From: Phylloscopus collybita | Taxonomy: Eukaryota; Chordata; Aves; Passeriformes; Phylloscopidae | Assembly: GCA_027886175.1 (NCBI GenBank) | Contig: JAJNNQ010000006.1 | Location: 5,084,001-5,148,000 of the forward strand | Length of the DNA: 64,000 nt | Direction of reading: 5' to 3' | Shown: in pieces, positions 13,561 through 26,900 of the stretch | Position numbering within the stretch: the first letter of the stretch is position 1 | Layout: each line of letters begins with the position of its first letter | The notes under the pieces: model-generated | What the model was told of the DNA's origin: nothing | Database searches by the model: none | What the model saw: only the letters and a program-made list of their open reading frames with translations | Made by a program: the position numbers and the translations under genes

Positions 13561-16264
13561 ACCCCAAACCTTGTTCTTCTTTCTGTCACTCCAGCATGAA
13601 CTATCTTTTACAAGGGCTTCATGTAATCCCTTAGTGTTCCATCTGCACTAGGATTCAGTAATCCTATCATTTGTGCAACTGCCGTTGCCTTAAATAGAGA
13701 CATCAGACTATTCCTGAATTATTTAGGAGATACAACAACAGAAAATTAATTTTCACAGTTCACAGCTGTTAACTCATGAGAAACTGATTGTATCACCTAA
13801 TCTGGTTTGGAGGATAGGTACCATGACTGCATAACCACGGACAAATACCTAGACTTCCTCATGGCACCTTATAGGCAAGAGTGTACACAAACTTCTTCTT
13901 CTGTAATGTCTTTAAAATATACTGCTGGCTCCCTTCATCACAAGCATGGCTTTGCCCTGTGGGCTTTTGTTTTATTGCTCATTTGTTTCCTTCTCAGTCT
14001 CCTCATTTGTTTTCCTGGCTGTAGATCTTATCCTACTCATTTGTCTAAGCAAAATTGTCCTTGACTGTTTCTCTTTCCTCACCCCCCACCTACTCCAATG
14101 AATTCCATTTACCATTGCTCTATTCCTTTGGTCACTTTGCACCATGGCATCTGTGCAATATTGCAGTATTCATTAATAACTTCCCTGACTATTTTTGCAA
14201 TGGAAGAAGACAGCTAAAGAGTCTTTGAGGAGCACTTTAGGAAAACACCTGTCCTCATTTTGATAAAATAATGAACAGATTTTCCTTGACTCAGGTAATA
14301 AACAAGAGTTAATAAAAATTAAATGGAAGCAAGTGTCAGCAGTCACAAGTTGCCCTGAAATGTGTTTGTCTTTATATTGCAGTGAATTCTAGCATGTCTT
14401 TTATTAAGGATTTTCAATATGTTTGCTAACCTGGTGACATAACAGTCCATGCAGTTATCACCACTGAGTCCTGAAAACATTAAGTGTTAGTTGTAATACT
14501 TAAATCAGAATCATAGTTCTGTTCAGATATACAAATAAACCTTTTGGCAGTAAAAATGACAGAGATACTGTATTATATTGCTGTCCCTTTCATCAAATAT
14601 TTTTTCCTCTCCAAGGTTTGTTGCACACTGTCCAGAAATGAAATGATCACACAGATGATCTCCTGAGAAGTCTGCTAAATCAGATTTTCATAGCAGATCC
14701 GCTAACTCAGAGGTAAGGTTAATGCCCAATCCTGACAATAGATCCAATAAAAAACTGCATGTCAGGAGTTAGTGAGTTTGCATGTTATCAAACAGATGCA
14801 TCACAGAAGTCTTTAGTTAGACTGTCATAGACAAAGAGGTGGTCTTTGCAACTGATGAAGGTTACCCTTGGAAACTTCCTGATCTTTTTGTCACACTTGA
14901 ACTCATACATGAAAGGCTATGACACACTGAGTATGTAAACTGGCTGGTTTTCAGCCTCATCTCAGATATTGACTGATATTTCTTTTGCTTTCCTCTTCCT
15001 TTCTCCATTCCACTACTACACTTGGAGTTCCACACATGAGAAATGTAAGCATTAATTCCCTGACTTGGGCACTTAGAGGACCAGAAAAAAAAACAGACAT
15101 ACAGCAGTGGAAATCTGTCTAGATTGGTGCTTTTGAGTCACCCAAGCAGTAGGGACAAGCTGCCTCTTCTCTCAGGGTGGAGTTCTTATATATCCATAAC
15201 AGACTGACATCTGACTATCACAGATGTCCTGTGGTCTCAGAATAATGCATTCAAGAATTGAATGAAGACATAATGAAGACAGAAAACTCTCTTGATTAAT
15301 GGCTATAATCTGCCTATTTTTCCTTGAGGTTTGTTTTTTTTCCCATCTGGGGAAGACCCTTATTACTTTGAAACTTGTTTCCTTGTCTCTGTCTATTTTC
15401 TTTCTGTGAAATGCTCAGTAACAATATATCCTGCAGTCTCCTTACCTCTGCTTCTCAAGAGCCTTTTCAGCCCTTGCAGTGTTGATCTAAACCAATATAA
15501 TGGGTTATGTTATCCACTTACACGCTGTTGGTCCTGGACAGGCAGCATTCAGGTCCTACTTTTAAGTTTCCATCATGAAGTGAAACAGATACCTTTCAGA
15601 TGCCTTTTACTTGCTGTCTGATTTACCTCCACGGAATGGGCACAAAGTCTCTCTTTCTTAAATGAAGTCAAGACAAACAGGAACTGACAGCTTCCTTGCT
15701 CACAATTTCTGCGCTGAACTTTCTGACATGGCCAAGATTCCTCTCTGAGGAACACACTGTCTGCTGCTTTCCATATGTATTTGTCTCAGCCACAGACTGA
15801 TCCAATCAGTACCAGTATCTATGAATCTGCAGGGAAAGATTTTGGACTGTCAGGCCCTTCTTTGCATTGGGTCATGTTTACATTGCTCCAACTATATTAC
15901 TCCAATAAGAAATGTAAGTACTGCTTGCACTTAGAAAGCAGTACTTGGAAAATGTGGAAATACAGAGAAATAATTACTCAGTAATAACTCAGAAATGCAT
16001 GACTAGCATATAAATGCTTTCTTATTTTAGACCTGAGGAAGTATTACACAATAAATAAAAAAAAAGATACTCTTTAAAGTGTGTTCCCTGCAAGCTGTTG
16101 TAGAATGCCTATTCTAGTGTATTTTAATATTTTCTAGTGGTTTCTGGATTATCCACATAGACATGGACACATCCCACATTACTCTACACACTAGTCTTAT
16201 TTTTGGCTAAACTTGAAACAAGGCTAAATACCTTCAATAAGTGATTCACATTTTAGAAGACAAT
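13561..16264. other. Unique non-coding DNA
   Basis: No supported feature. ORFs at 13807-14064 and 15331-15621 contain hydrophobic stretches but no recognisable domain, and nothing gives independent support for coding. Confidence 0.45.
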
Positions 16265-16908
16265 GTTCTTTTCAGATTTGCAGAAAAAGACCTGGGCCTG
16301 TTGCTGACACCTACTTGAATAAGACCCAAAAACTGTGCCCATGAAGCAAAGAAGCCATCCTGGGCTGCATTGGGAGGAGCATTGCCAGCAGGTTGAAGCA
16401 GGTGATCTTTGCTTTCTCCTCAGCACTGGTGAGGCCACACATGGGGCTCTGCATCCAGCTCTGCCATCCTCAGTAAAAGAGAGACACAGAATACTGGAAA
16501 GAGTCCAGTATATGGCCACAAATATCATTAAAGGATTTGAGCAACTACTCTGTGAGAAAAGGCTGAGAGAGCTGAGGTTGTTTGGCCTGCTGAGGAGAAG
16601 GCTTGAGGTGACCTTTCTAGTGTATGTAAATACATGAGGAAAGGGTACAATGACAGAGACAGGCTCTTTTCAGTGGTGCTCAGTAACAGGACCAGGGGCA
16701 ACAGGTACAGATTGAAAAATGGGAGGAGCCATATGAGCATCGGGAAACACTTTCTTCTTTTTCCTTCCTTAGAGATATTCAGAAATTGTCTCAACATAGT
16801 CCCAGGAAACCTGCTCTAGGTAGCCCTGCTTGAGCAGAGATGTTGGACCAAATGACCACCAAAGATCCCTTTCAAATCCAACCATTCTCTCATTCTCTGA
16901 TTCTGTTC
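16265..16908 (+). mobile_element. CR1 LINE, ORF2 C-terminal region plus 3' UTR
   Basis: The sense-strand order matches CR1. It begins with a segment like GCAGAAAAAGACCTGGGCC (the E-K-D-L-G block of ORF2) and continues through ATTGGGAGGAGCATTGCCAG and GAGAAAAGGCTGAGAGAGCT. It passes TCTTTTCAGTGGTGCTCAGT and ends in the 3' UTR with octamers (CATTCTCT, CATTCTCT, GATTCTGT) at about 16883-16906. At about 640 bp it is a 5'-truncated, decayed copy. A 100-codon ORF at 16335-16637 covers part of it but shifts frame relative to ORF2, so no intact protein remains. Confidence 0.93.
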
Positions 16909-17118
16909 CTAAAAGTGGCACACAATGATGAACCAACCTGAAAATAATAAAGCCTTTGTAAATTTGACTCTTTGTCTTTCAAATTTTTTTATTGTAATAT
17001 TAAAAATATGATATATGCATGCATGTGCATTGTATTCCTCTATATGTCTATCTTCATTAATAGCCATAACTATATATGAGAAATAACAAAAAAGCAGCAA
17101 TTATTTAAGAGATACGTT

Positions 17119-17156
17119 AAAATATATCATATGTGACAAAATATATCATATGTGAC
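17119..17156. repeat. Perfect 19-bp tandem duplication
   Basis: AAAATATATCATATGTGAC occurs twice head-to-tail (17119-17137 and 17138-17156) with no mismatch, which implies a recent duplication. Confidence 0.95.
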
Positions 17157-17420
17157 ATATTCTGCAAAACACAAAAAAACTCCATACATCCACTGGCTGA
17201 CAAAATTCAAAATACACGTGCAGTTCAAAACAGAACAATCATCATTTAAGCAGAAAAAGGTGAGTATACATCAGTGGCATTAATTTAAAAATACTGATCA
17301 AAATATTTGTCATTTCAGTTAAACTAACAACAAGGAAATAGCACCTAAGCAAGAAAAATATGAATGTGTCGGGGTGTTTTTAATATTCTGATGAACAGAT
17401 AGGAGAAAATACATTTTAGG

Positions 17421-17472
17421 TTTTTTTATTTGTTTGTTTCTTTTGTTTTGTTTGTTTGTTTGTTTGTTTTTT
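17421..17472. repeat. (TTTG)n tract
   Basis: TTTG/TTTTG units with one C interruption, flanked by T runs. Confidence 0.92.
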
Positions 17473-17540
17473 AAGACAAACAATGATTATAGATGAAACT
17501 GATTTTATATTGCAATTAAACTGTGAATGGACTTACCTTT

Positions 17541-17610
17541 TGTGTATGTATGTATATGTGTGTATATATATGTATGATCCCTTATGTATATGTATGTATA
17601 GATAGATATG
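17541..17610. repeat. (TGTA/TATG)n microsatellite
   Basis: Interrupted TGTATG, TGTATA and final GATA units occur in two blocks separated by ATCCCTTA. Confidence 0.9.
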
Positions 17611-19509
17611 AATGAACCCTTAACATGCTTACCACTATGAAATTATAGCCCTGATATAGTACTTCAATAACAACAGTAAAGTAAAATGGTAATAATTTAT
17701 GCTTTGATCAAAGGCAGAATACCTTGTCATTAAAAAAAATAAATTATTTGTACATGGTGGAAAATCAGTGGGAGTGAATGGGAGACTCACCATTATGGTG
17801 AGGTCTCAGCTACACCCTAGTAACTATTGTAAATCCCAAAGCTGCTGTAAACAGTAGCAGTTTATAGTCAGTCTTCTGTTTTAGAAATAGTAGATATGAA
17901 ATTAAAACAGCCATTAAAAATAAACAAGTAATCTGTGAGGTGACTATAAAATATTTCAATCCAAGAATAAGGGCTTTATTTAATAGAGAAGCTTGTTATT
18001 TTCTTTCTTTTTGTCCTAAAATGTTACTTCTAGAAATAAAACCGTGTGTAAAAATAATTCTGTTGGTAAGACAGAAGAAAAACATATCTCAAAACTGCAA
18101 TTACTGAAAATGAGCTACAGCCACTTTACAGGTTTAAAGGTAACTGTCTTTCATTTTTTTTTCTTTTAATATCTCTGATTCAGAGGAACTTAGTAAAGAT
18201 TAGCTTAGAAGGACTAAGTGTTCCCTAAGAACCTTTAGATTTATCTGATACAGCCACTTTCCAAATTCCAGAGCACAAAACTGAAACAATTTAGTCGGCA
18301 CAGGATAAATGCTTTTGGTGATAAGCTTTCATTGGGAAATATCTAGAGAGAATGAAATTAACTCTCTTTTTATTGTGTCTATGGACTTAATGAACACCTA
18401 TTGACTGAAGGTTGAGCTTCCCTCTCCCCATTTCAATGAACACTTTCTTTCATTCAGTTCTTCATCAAAGAGGAGGCCCTGGGGGCCTCAGTTTCTCCTA
18501 CCCACATCTGAAGGCTTTCCTTTGTTTAGGGAAAGTGACAGCCTAAACTTTCTTTACAATCAAATGATGAGACACAAATATCTCCAAAGAGCTTTTCAAT
18601 CCACATCAACACCTGGAAGTGCCTCCCCATCTCCTTTGTAGAGAATTTGAATCAGCTGAAATCTTCTTTGGATGTCCTATATAAGATCTTTAAACCAGGT
18701 TGAATGTATTCAGGCCTAAGTTTTTCTCCCAGTTTTTTTTTTCCTTAAACATTTACCTAATGTTTATATTTTCCTTTATTATTTTCTTACTTAAAGAAAA
18801 CTGAAGTTCTGACCATATGTTCACTCATTTAGTCTCTTACATCCATAGACATTACAGTGTGCCCAGCTCTGCACGTTGATAGAGTTTATGCTTAAGCAAT
18901 ATTTTTATTACAGAAACCATGCCTGCTTCAGTACACTGCTAACAGTGAATAAATACTAATCTGGCCAACACTCTCAGCCAGTTAAGCTGAGAGTACCTAG
19001 TAAAGTTTTTAAGTATTATAGGATTAATGATCTTGGACTGAAACCTAGACACCAACAGCTTTATTATAATACCAGCCTGTATTACAGACTGACTACAGAG
19101 AGTAGTAATAGTAAAGAAAGCTTATAAAGTACTGTGAATTTAAAATTAGTAAGTATTGAGGAAAACTAACATATAATACTGCACTACGGAACATTACTTT
19201 GAAAGTATGGGCAATTTTAGAAAGAAAATATTAAAAAAAAATTGAAATCATCATGTTCTTTGGATTAATAAAAATATTAAAAATTGCTAACAAATATTTT
19301 CCTTTATTTTGAAGATCCTGAATTAGACCATTAATTACTAAAAATAAGCTTATAGAAAAAAAACCCAGAAGACCAATCAAAAAAAAATAAAATCATTGAG
19401 TTTTTGAGAGCTACATCTTAGAAGTCCTATGTGGAATTAACTTCTGTTTGTTGGGTTTTTATGCTGCCTATCGCCATAATATCTGATTTCTGTCTGTGTA
19501 AAATCAATA

Positions 19510-19738
19510 GCTATAAAAAAATTATAATGAACTCCAAAGATTAAAAAGAATGGGGAAAATGAACAAAATTTTGTCTAGCTTCTTTGGCAGTTTTTTGGGA
19601 GATTTTTAGGACAACAGTTTGTCACAAACTTCTTTTATTCATAATTAGGTAATTCAGCGTCAGTAATACAAATATTCTATCCATTGCTGTCCTGCAATGT
19701 GCTGTACAGACTTTTAAAGATGAAAATAAACTGATTTC

Positions 19739-19778
<40 letters not shown>
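19510..19778 (+). pseudogene. Possible retroposed transcript 3' end (AATAAA followed by A37)
   Basis: A perfect AATAAA lies at 19725-19730. Eleven nucleotides later comes an uninterrupted A37 (19742-19778). This is the layout of a polyadenylated transcript copied back into the genome. The DNA after the tract (GCTAGGTGCATAAAATG) is not GT-rich, so a native poly-A site is less likely. I see no coding relic upstream and no clear target-site duplication. The left boundary is arbitrary, and a chance A microsatellite remains possible. Confidence 0.35.
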
Positions 19779-19783
<5 letters not shown>

Positions 19784-22700
19784 GTGCATAAAATGATACT
19801 GGGGAGAAGGAGAAGATCAAGTTATACTTAAATTGAATGCACTGCATCAGCTACAGAAGTTGTACCTGCTATCCTGCTATATAAAGTACTCACTAGGTAA
19901 ATTCCTCTGAAGTCATTATTTTTTATTTTATTATTCTTTATGTTCTATTTCCAAGTTCAAATCTTCTGTTTAAAGAGACTTTATATCTTCATAGTACTGT
20001 ACTGAAAACAGGGGACCATCATACAAGCACACAAATTAAAGCTTTGAGGTTGCAGAAAAGATCCTCTTGAGCCTCCTCTTCTGCTGCACTCCTATCTTGC
20101 AATTGCATCTAAGTCAGATGCAGTGGAATTCATCTCATCCAGCTTCCATCATGTAATATCAAAATGATCAGCCAGTCTCCTGCTGCAAGGGAGAGAACCA
20201 AACACCTTGAGAAAGAGATTAATCCTCTTGTAAAACAGATGTTTGTATTGAGAGATATATCTAACCCCCAAAATTTATGGAAGAACTCTCAAATGATAGT
20301 AAAAGGTATCTACACAACTAACTTAATCTACATAGGTAGGTCATTTATGAGACAAACCTCACCAACCTATGTTTAGGTAGTCAAAGATGAGATTTCTAGT
20401 TTTCTCTGAGATTTAGGCAAGTAAGTTGCCTAAAAACTACCATCTGAATTGTTAGATACCTTATTGATTTTGTCTTGTCATGACCTTTACATTACCAGCA
20501 TTCTGAAAAGCAGAATGGAAATAGTACCACTTGTTCTCCCAAAGGGATTGTGCATTTTGTGAAGATAAGTGCATTTTTTGTGAGGAAATCAATCTCAGTG
20601 ATAATGGGGACCACATAAGTATAAAAACTTTTTATTTAGTGCCTGAAAACTACATCATATATTCTGAAAACTAGAATAACAACAGTAACAATAACTGTCC
20701 TAGTCTTTTCTTAAAAGTAATTTTTGTAGTATAAATATGGGATCACTAATATTATCACAATTTAGTGGTATTACTACAATAAACAGATACTAAACATTGC
20801 TTTAGTGTATAAATGCAGAACCAAGAGCTTTTGCTATGCAGCACGTAAACATGTATACAAAATTGGTAAAAAAAGGTGGATGGAACAAAACTGGAGAGGT
20901 TTTAAAATCCTGAATGGTTTCAGCCAGGTACATCAGTAACAATGTCATTAGAGTTTTTGAATGTGGCACAAGCCTGCAAAGTTTATAGTTTCATCACATG
21001 TTGCAGAGTTTATTATTTCAGAGTGAAATCTACAAACATAATGAAATTGAACTGAATTGAATATACAATCCTAGGTATGTACCTTGAGGGCATTTCAAAT
21101 ATTCACACACTGAGAAACAGTAGAGAAGGAATATAAGGATAAACAAAATGTAGCATATATAAGTAAACACCAGAAAACAGAAGAGAACAAAACAGGAAGA
21201 GATAAAACTGATAAAATAACGGGAGATTTGGAGGTTTTCTTTACATCGTCTTTGCATGTTCTTTCATTATTTTGGCAGATTTTAGAAGCATACTTTTGTT
21301 TTTGTGACCAGAGATTATATAAACCAGTGTATAAGAGACCATATAATATTAAAATATCTCAGCAGCCCACAACTATAAATTCCTCTGCTGACCACTTTCT
21401 ACCGCAGCCTACCTCAGTACATAAGATTTCCTTAAAAAGAGATTTAGTAAAGTATATAGCTTTGGGGGTTCAAATAATTGAGTGGAAATACCTAGAAGTT
21501 CTACAGCTACCTTCACTGGCTCAGTCATCAGTGTCTCCCAGTCCTGCTCAAATAACTATTCCTAGGATCCCTTTTTGATAGAGCTTGGTGCCAGGTGCAC
21601 CAGAACCTCCCGAGGTAGCTTGTCTCTGAGTAACGCTGTATACCACCCCTCAACAATGAATGGTTGTCTTGCATCTTTAAATGCAACTTGATGGTTTTCT
21701 TATGCCAAAGGATTATTTCTGTTGTGGCAAGCCATCTTCAGTTTAGAAAAACCCAGAATTATGAACTGGGAATTAAAAAATGTTGGGAGGCTGAATTAGG
21801 TATCATCTTGTTGCATATGTGTCTAGATCTAAAGTTCCACTTGATCAGGTGAAATGAAACCTCAGTTAGTCAAGGCTAGGGCTAAGAAGGGAGTTTCTTT
21901 GGTTTTCTTTGTGAATTTCTAAAAGAAAGGAATTGATCAAAACTAATCTAATGCTTACTGTCATTGGTCAAAATTCCACTCTAGTACTACTAGATGTATC
22001 TTAGCCATGGCTAAATTTTACCATAAGGATGATTCCTAATCACCAACAGCTGCTAATTAGTGTGTTTTCCTGGTCTTGGAGGGTAACAGTGCTATGCAAG
22101 TGGAAATCAGGTTGGAGCCTGAATATTTTTTTCCCTTTTAGACTGTAACCAGAACTTCACTGAGGCACTTCAGGAAAACAACTTGCTCTGTTGTGAGTGA
22201 AGCAACATCATCCAGTAAGGCCTTGCTTGCACTGCAAATCTACAACTTACTAAGGGTAGCTAATAGCTGTGTTAAAAAGAGAGGAGCCGTGATAATTTGG
22301 AGGGCCAGTGGCTCTCAGCATACAGTGCCTGAAGCTTGATCAATCTGGTTCTGAGTCAGAGGAGGGATAAGAAGAGTTTCTGTTTTCTCAGGAGTGGCAC
22401 GTCCTGGGATTTATGGTTGTCTATAAGCTGTATGTTTCCAATGAATAATAAAACTGCTTCGGGCTGCATTGCAGAGCTACTGAATGTGGGTCACATTCTA
22501 CCTACAAGTAATAATTTGACCACCCTACAAGTTAAATATTTATTTTCTAAAAGCCAGTTTCTTCCCACTTGAGTTTCCAAGGGTTCTTTTGATGGTATTA
22601 AAGCTATAAGCAGAACTAAATATCTGCAGAATTATAGCAAGTTTCTCTATAACATTTCAGTTGAATCTTATTCTTCCCTCAATAGATTAGAAGGTCTTTC

Positions 22701-23697
22701 ATCTCTGCAGTTTTAAGTAGTATTTTCCACAGTAGCACAGGGACACCACATCTCTGCTACTCAGTTTGCTGACTGTTTTAATACTTTATAATTTTATAAT
22801 GCTCTCCCCTAAGGCTGTCCAAGGGTAAGGCACAAGCCCTATTCCAATGTCTGATATTTGTTGCCCAAGACAATGTGTTTACTCCTGACTTTCTCCTTTT
22901 TCCACTCAGTTCATTGAAGATAAAGGGAGACTGCACTAGTAGTATCAGGGGACCTTGTGCTTTTAAGACAAGATATTTTTTGCAATTTTATTCAGGAAAC
23001 TTCTAATATTAAGAACTAAATTCCCTCAAAAAGGAGAGTAATGAAAGGTAAAAGACAAACTGTAGTAATGATTTTTGCTGCCCTAACCACAGAGCCTGTT
23101 TCTCATGGCTGAAAATGCCTAAGATGAACTTGCTGTTTTAATATGTGTCATGTGGAAATATTGAACTTGTTTTACAATTGTATTGCTCAGGTTTGGAAAT
23201 GCATAACTGAAGACAGATATGCATAACATCAAGGTATCAAAAGACTGAACTATGATGTTTCTTACCTGGGACAATATCATAGATTTTGGTTTTTTTATTA
23301 ATATTCACTAAAGAAAAAGAAACTGGAAAAACTATTCATCTATTTATGGACATTTTTCTTCAGTAAACTAAGACTGTAATACCAAGGAAATGCTCTTACT
23401 AAGTAATCTGTATTTAACATGATGAGGCAGAAAGGCATATTGTTCTTCATTCTTCTGGGTCTCAAACAGCATAGAAATTCTTTGGACTGACTTATTTCAC
23501 AGGGTAGAAATTTTTCTGAAGAGGAAAATGGAAAAATGCAACATCTTTGTGCAGATATTTCTAGGGGGCTGGATAAAAGATAAGTTAGCTCTGGAACTGC
23601 ACAGGTGCAAAAAGAACAGTGATGTGTCCTGATGTATGCAACTGGAAGCTAATTGCAGTCTTGATACCATGTTAATGTGGTTCTATTGCATCAGCTT
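19779..23697. other. Unique AT-rich non-coding DNA
   Basis: No recognisable repeat or gene. The 116-codon ORF at 21228-21578 has no domain features. Confidence 0.45.
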
Positions 23698-23990
23698 TGC
23701 ATTACTTTTGGCTGGGATAGAGTGAATTTACTTCATAATAGCTAAATTTTGAATTTGTGCTGAAAACTGTTGATAACACAGGGATGTTTTCATTACCTAT
23801 CAGCAGGGTTTACACAGCACCAAAGACTTTTCTGTCTCTCAGCCCATGCCACCAGTGAGGAAGCTGGGAGTACACAAGGAGTTGTGAGGGGACACGGGCA
23901 GGACAGCTGGTCCCAACAGAGCAAAGGGATACTTCATACAATAAATATGGTGTCGTGCTCAGCATATGTATTAGGGGTAGACTGACAAAG
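23698..23990 (+). mobile_element. Partial LTR (5'/U3 part) of an avian endogenous retrovirus-like element
   Basis: The block begins TGCATTACTTTTGGCTGGGA. It continues through TTGTGCTGAAAACTGTTGAT and AACACAGGGATGTTTT, then CACAAGGAGTTGTGAGGGG, and reaches GGTGTCGTGCTCAGCATATG. From memory this is the order of a dispersed bird LTR, up to its TATA region; here the expected TATAAA is changed to TATGTA (23966-23971). The R/U5 part is missing, so the copy is 3'-truncated. Family name is not assigned. An ORF across it is incidental. Confidence 0.75.
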
Positions 23991-26900
23991 TGTCCCCTGT
24001 AGCAGCTTTGTCTTAAAGAAATAAATGTAGGAATGACTTTTAATGCCAGAAGCAGGGATCCAATGTAATCAAGTGTATCTTTTAGTCACATGTGGAGGGA
24101 TAAGGCACAATCACAACACAAAGGAATATAATTCTGTGAACTGTTCTCTGTGTCATCTCAGCTCTTTCTCCATTTGTTATGAGTCCTTGTTAGCAGGACT
24201 CCATGGTCCAGAGCAATCTGTGTCCTCAAACTGCTTCCTCCTACTTTGATCCTGTCAATAAATATGACTGTGAATGATCACTTAATGGAGATTCTTGTTC
24301 AGTTCAGAAAATGTCATCTAAGTCTGTTTGCTCTAGGGGTCTGATTATTTTCTTAGATCTTGTTTCATCCTGCCTCAAGCACCACTGTTTTATCTGCTTT
24401 GCAGTGAATTCGATTCCCAGCTCAGTGAGCCTCTGCAACACCTGAGGATAGCTTTTGGTGTTTTTTATCATGGAGATGCACTCCCTGGACTGTATTATTA
24501 TTCAGATCCTCAAGAAGGGCTGTCCTGCTGGTCTCAAGTCTTTGCTTGCTTGAAATTATTTTCTAAAGTCAACAGAGTGAGAAGCAGGGTACTAAAAGAT
24601 TTTACAGAAATCCTGCAATAATTACCTGAGTGGATGCTTGCATTGCATCCTTAGAGCATCCTGATTAGGAAATCCACAAAAAGACCATCTATATAACCAA
24701 AGAATTCCGTGTAAGGCTTGCATGGCCTAGCAAAATAATAGCTTTACAATGCATGTAAACCTTATACAACTTGGAAAATAAGAATAAATCATGATAATGT
24801 CAGATACTATCCAAGCTAGATACTATCTAAGGAATTACTCATTAATACTATCACCAGAAATTTGCCCTCAAGAATGAAATTTCCAGTGAACTGTTACAGT
24901 TTTTGTTGACAGTAAAGCTGTGTAAAAAGGTTTTGTAAAAAGCAAAAAAAAAATTGGTTTTTTTTTTTTTTTTCTGGCAGTTGAAAGATGCCCAATACCA
25001 TTTCTATAATAATGATTAACTGCTTACTAGTTAAAGAATGTGACACTAAGTGTCATGCTCTGCTTGAAATTGAGTGCAGCACTAGAGACAAGATGATTAG
25101 GTCAATCCTGCACATGTATCTACCTGTCCATCTGTATGTGTTATTTAATTTTTGTTGTAACCTGCATATATGTATTAGACTTGGTCTCAGAAAACTGCCA
25201 GCCATGATTTCTATTGATAGCCTGATTCAATGGTCATAATTTGCCCCAGACTGATGAAAGGTTAGACAATTTGTTCTTAAATTGTTGCCTCAGTGAAGGA
25301 TTTTTTTTACAGTAATTGTGGTACCTCTTTAGTCCTAGAGGCTTCTTTAAGTGCTTGTTTCACTGATTTAAACTCTGGATTTGGAAAGACCAAGCAGTGG
25401 GGGAATAAATAGAAAATCTTAGGCTGTTTCCTGAGGGATATGTATTATCATTATTGACCTGTGCTAGAAGAAGTAGCAGCTGGAGGTGGAGATGCACACA
25501 GTGTTCCCTGGCATGCTTTTACTTCAATTACAAAGACACCTCTCCAGTTATCAGTGTTACTACCTAGCAGAGCTTTGACTTTCATGTTTCTTTTTCAATA
25601 CAGGTCAAACAATCAATGCAGAAATACTGTTCCTCCTCAAACACTTCAGTTCTGTAGGGCACCACTGTCACCACAATCATATCCTCTTTAATTTTCAAAT
25701 CAGCTTTGGATTTGTTCCAGTATCCCCTTTAGTAAATTGATTTTTAAGGGTAAGTGGCTTATATTGTCTATGTTTCTTCAGAAACTCTCTTGCTTTGGAA
25801 ACTTCAAAAATTTTGAGAGAAAAGAGAAAAACTTTCTTTGAATCCTTGCTGAAGTAGAGCATCATCTAAGATTTATTCTTTTGGTGATATTAAATTTCTC
25901 TTTCTGGAATATTCTTACACATAGGCACACACATACACCTCCTTTTCTTTCCAGTTAAGAGTACTTTACCACTTCCTTCCTTGCAGGATGTTGTTAGCAA
26001 TTACACAAACTGTTTTAATTCTCATACTCCTTTTTCTAACTACTTGTTTTCATTAGCATCACTTATATCATCATCAAACTTTCATTTCTGTACTTAACTA
26101 GTTAAACTTTGATCCCTTAGTATATTTCATGAGTCTGCTTTCTCTGATGTTTTTTCTCTCTTCTGTATGAAAGATAACCCCTTTAGAGCACCATTCTTGC
26201 TGTAATTTACTATTCTAACATACATCTCCTGTTTTCTAGTTGTCATTTTCCTTTGTAGTTGCCATCCTGCCTTAAAAATTCAGCCTCTCTCCTAATCTTA
26301 ACCTACTTTTTCATTCTAAAACTAAAATTTTACAAGTGGAAATATATACAGAGGATGTATATATTTTGTATTATGCATGTATTTACAAGTGGAAATATAT
26401 ACAGGTCTTATTTGACCAAATATCAAATAACAGATACTAGTATTCTCTTCACATTTAATCCCCAGCACTTTGAATATTTTCAGGGTATTGTCAAAAGTCT
26501 GCACCACATGATCTATGATATAATTCCTTAGAGCATTGATTAATCATCCTGGTCACTTGGTGCTACAAGTACTAAAAGTTAAGGCAATTTGTTTAAGGTA
26601 CAAAGCAGTGCATCAGTAGCACAACTAGAAGAAAAAAAAAAATAGTAGTCCCAGGATGTGGGCCCGAAATCTAAATTCAGTATCACTCTTTATCACCAAA
26701 TACTAATAAATACTAAGTAAGAATCATAATATTAAATGCTCTAAGACTTTATTGGATTCATGTTTTGCTAGCAAGAAGTAGAGTTGAAAATCTATCTCAG
26801 CCACAAATTGTTCTCCTTTGTGTTAGGATCCCTCTTTTACTAGGAATGAATGTTTGCAATAAGCAAAAAAGACAGACATTAATGCTATATTGATAATAAC

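Larger units (their letters stand above)
16909..19509. other. Unique AT-rich DNA with simple repeats
   Basis: Apart from the tandem duplication and simple repeats listed separately, I see nothing here. Around 18400-18740 the DNA is slightly more GC-rich with no recognisable repeat family. Confidence 0.5.

Noticed and set aside
16335..16637. 100-codon plus ORF with E-K-R-L-R-E-L-R-L-F
   Set aside because: A decayed piece of CR1 ORF2 with frame disruption, annotated as part of the CR1 copy rather than a gene.
21228..21578. 116-codon ORF as an exon
   Set aside because: No domain, biased composition, and no convincing splice or promoter context. Without conservation it is not supportable.
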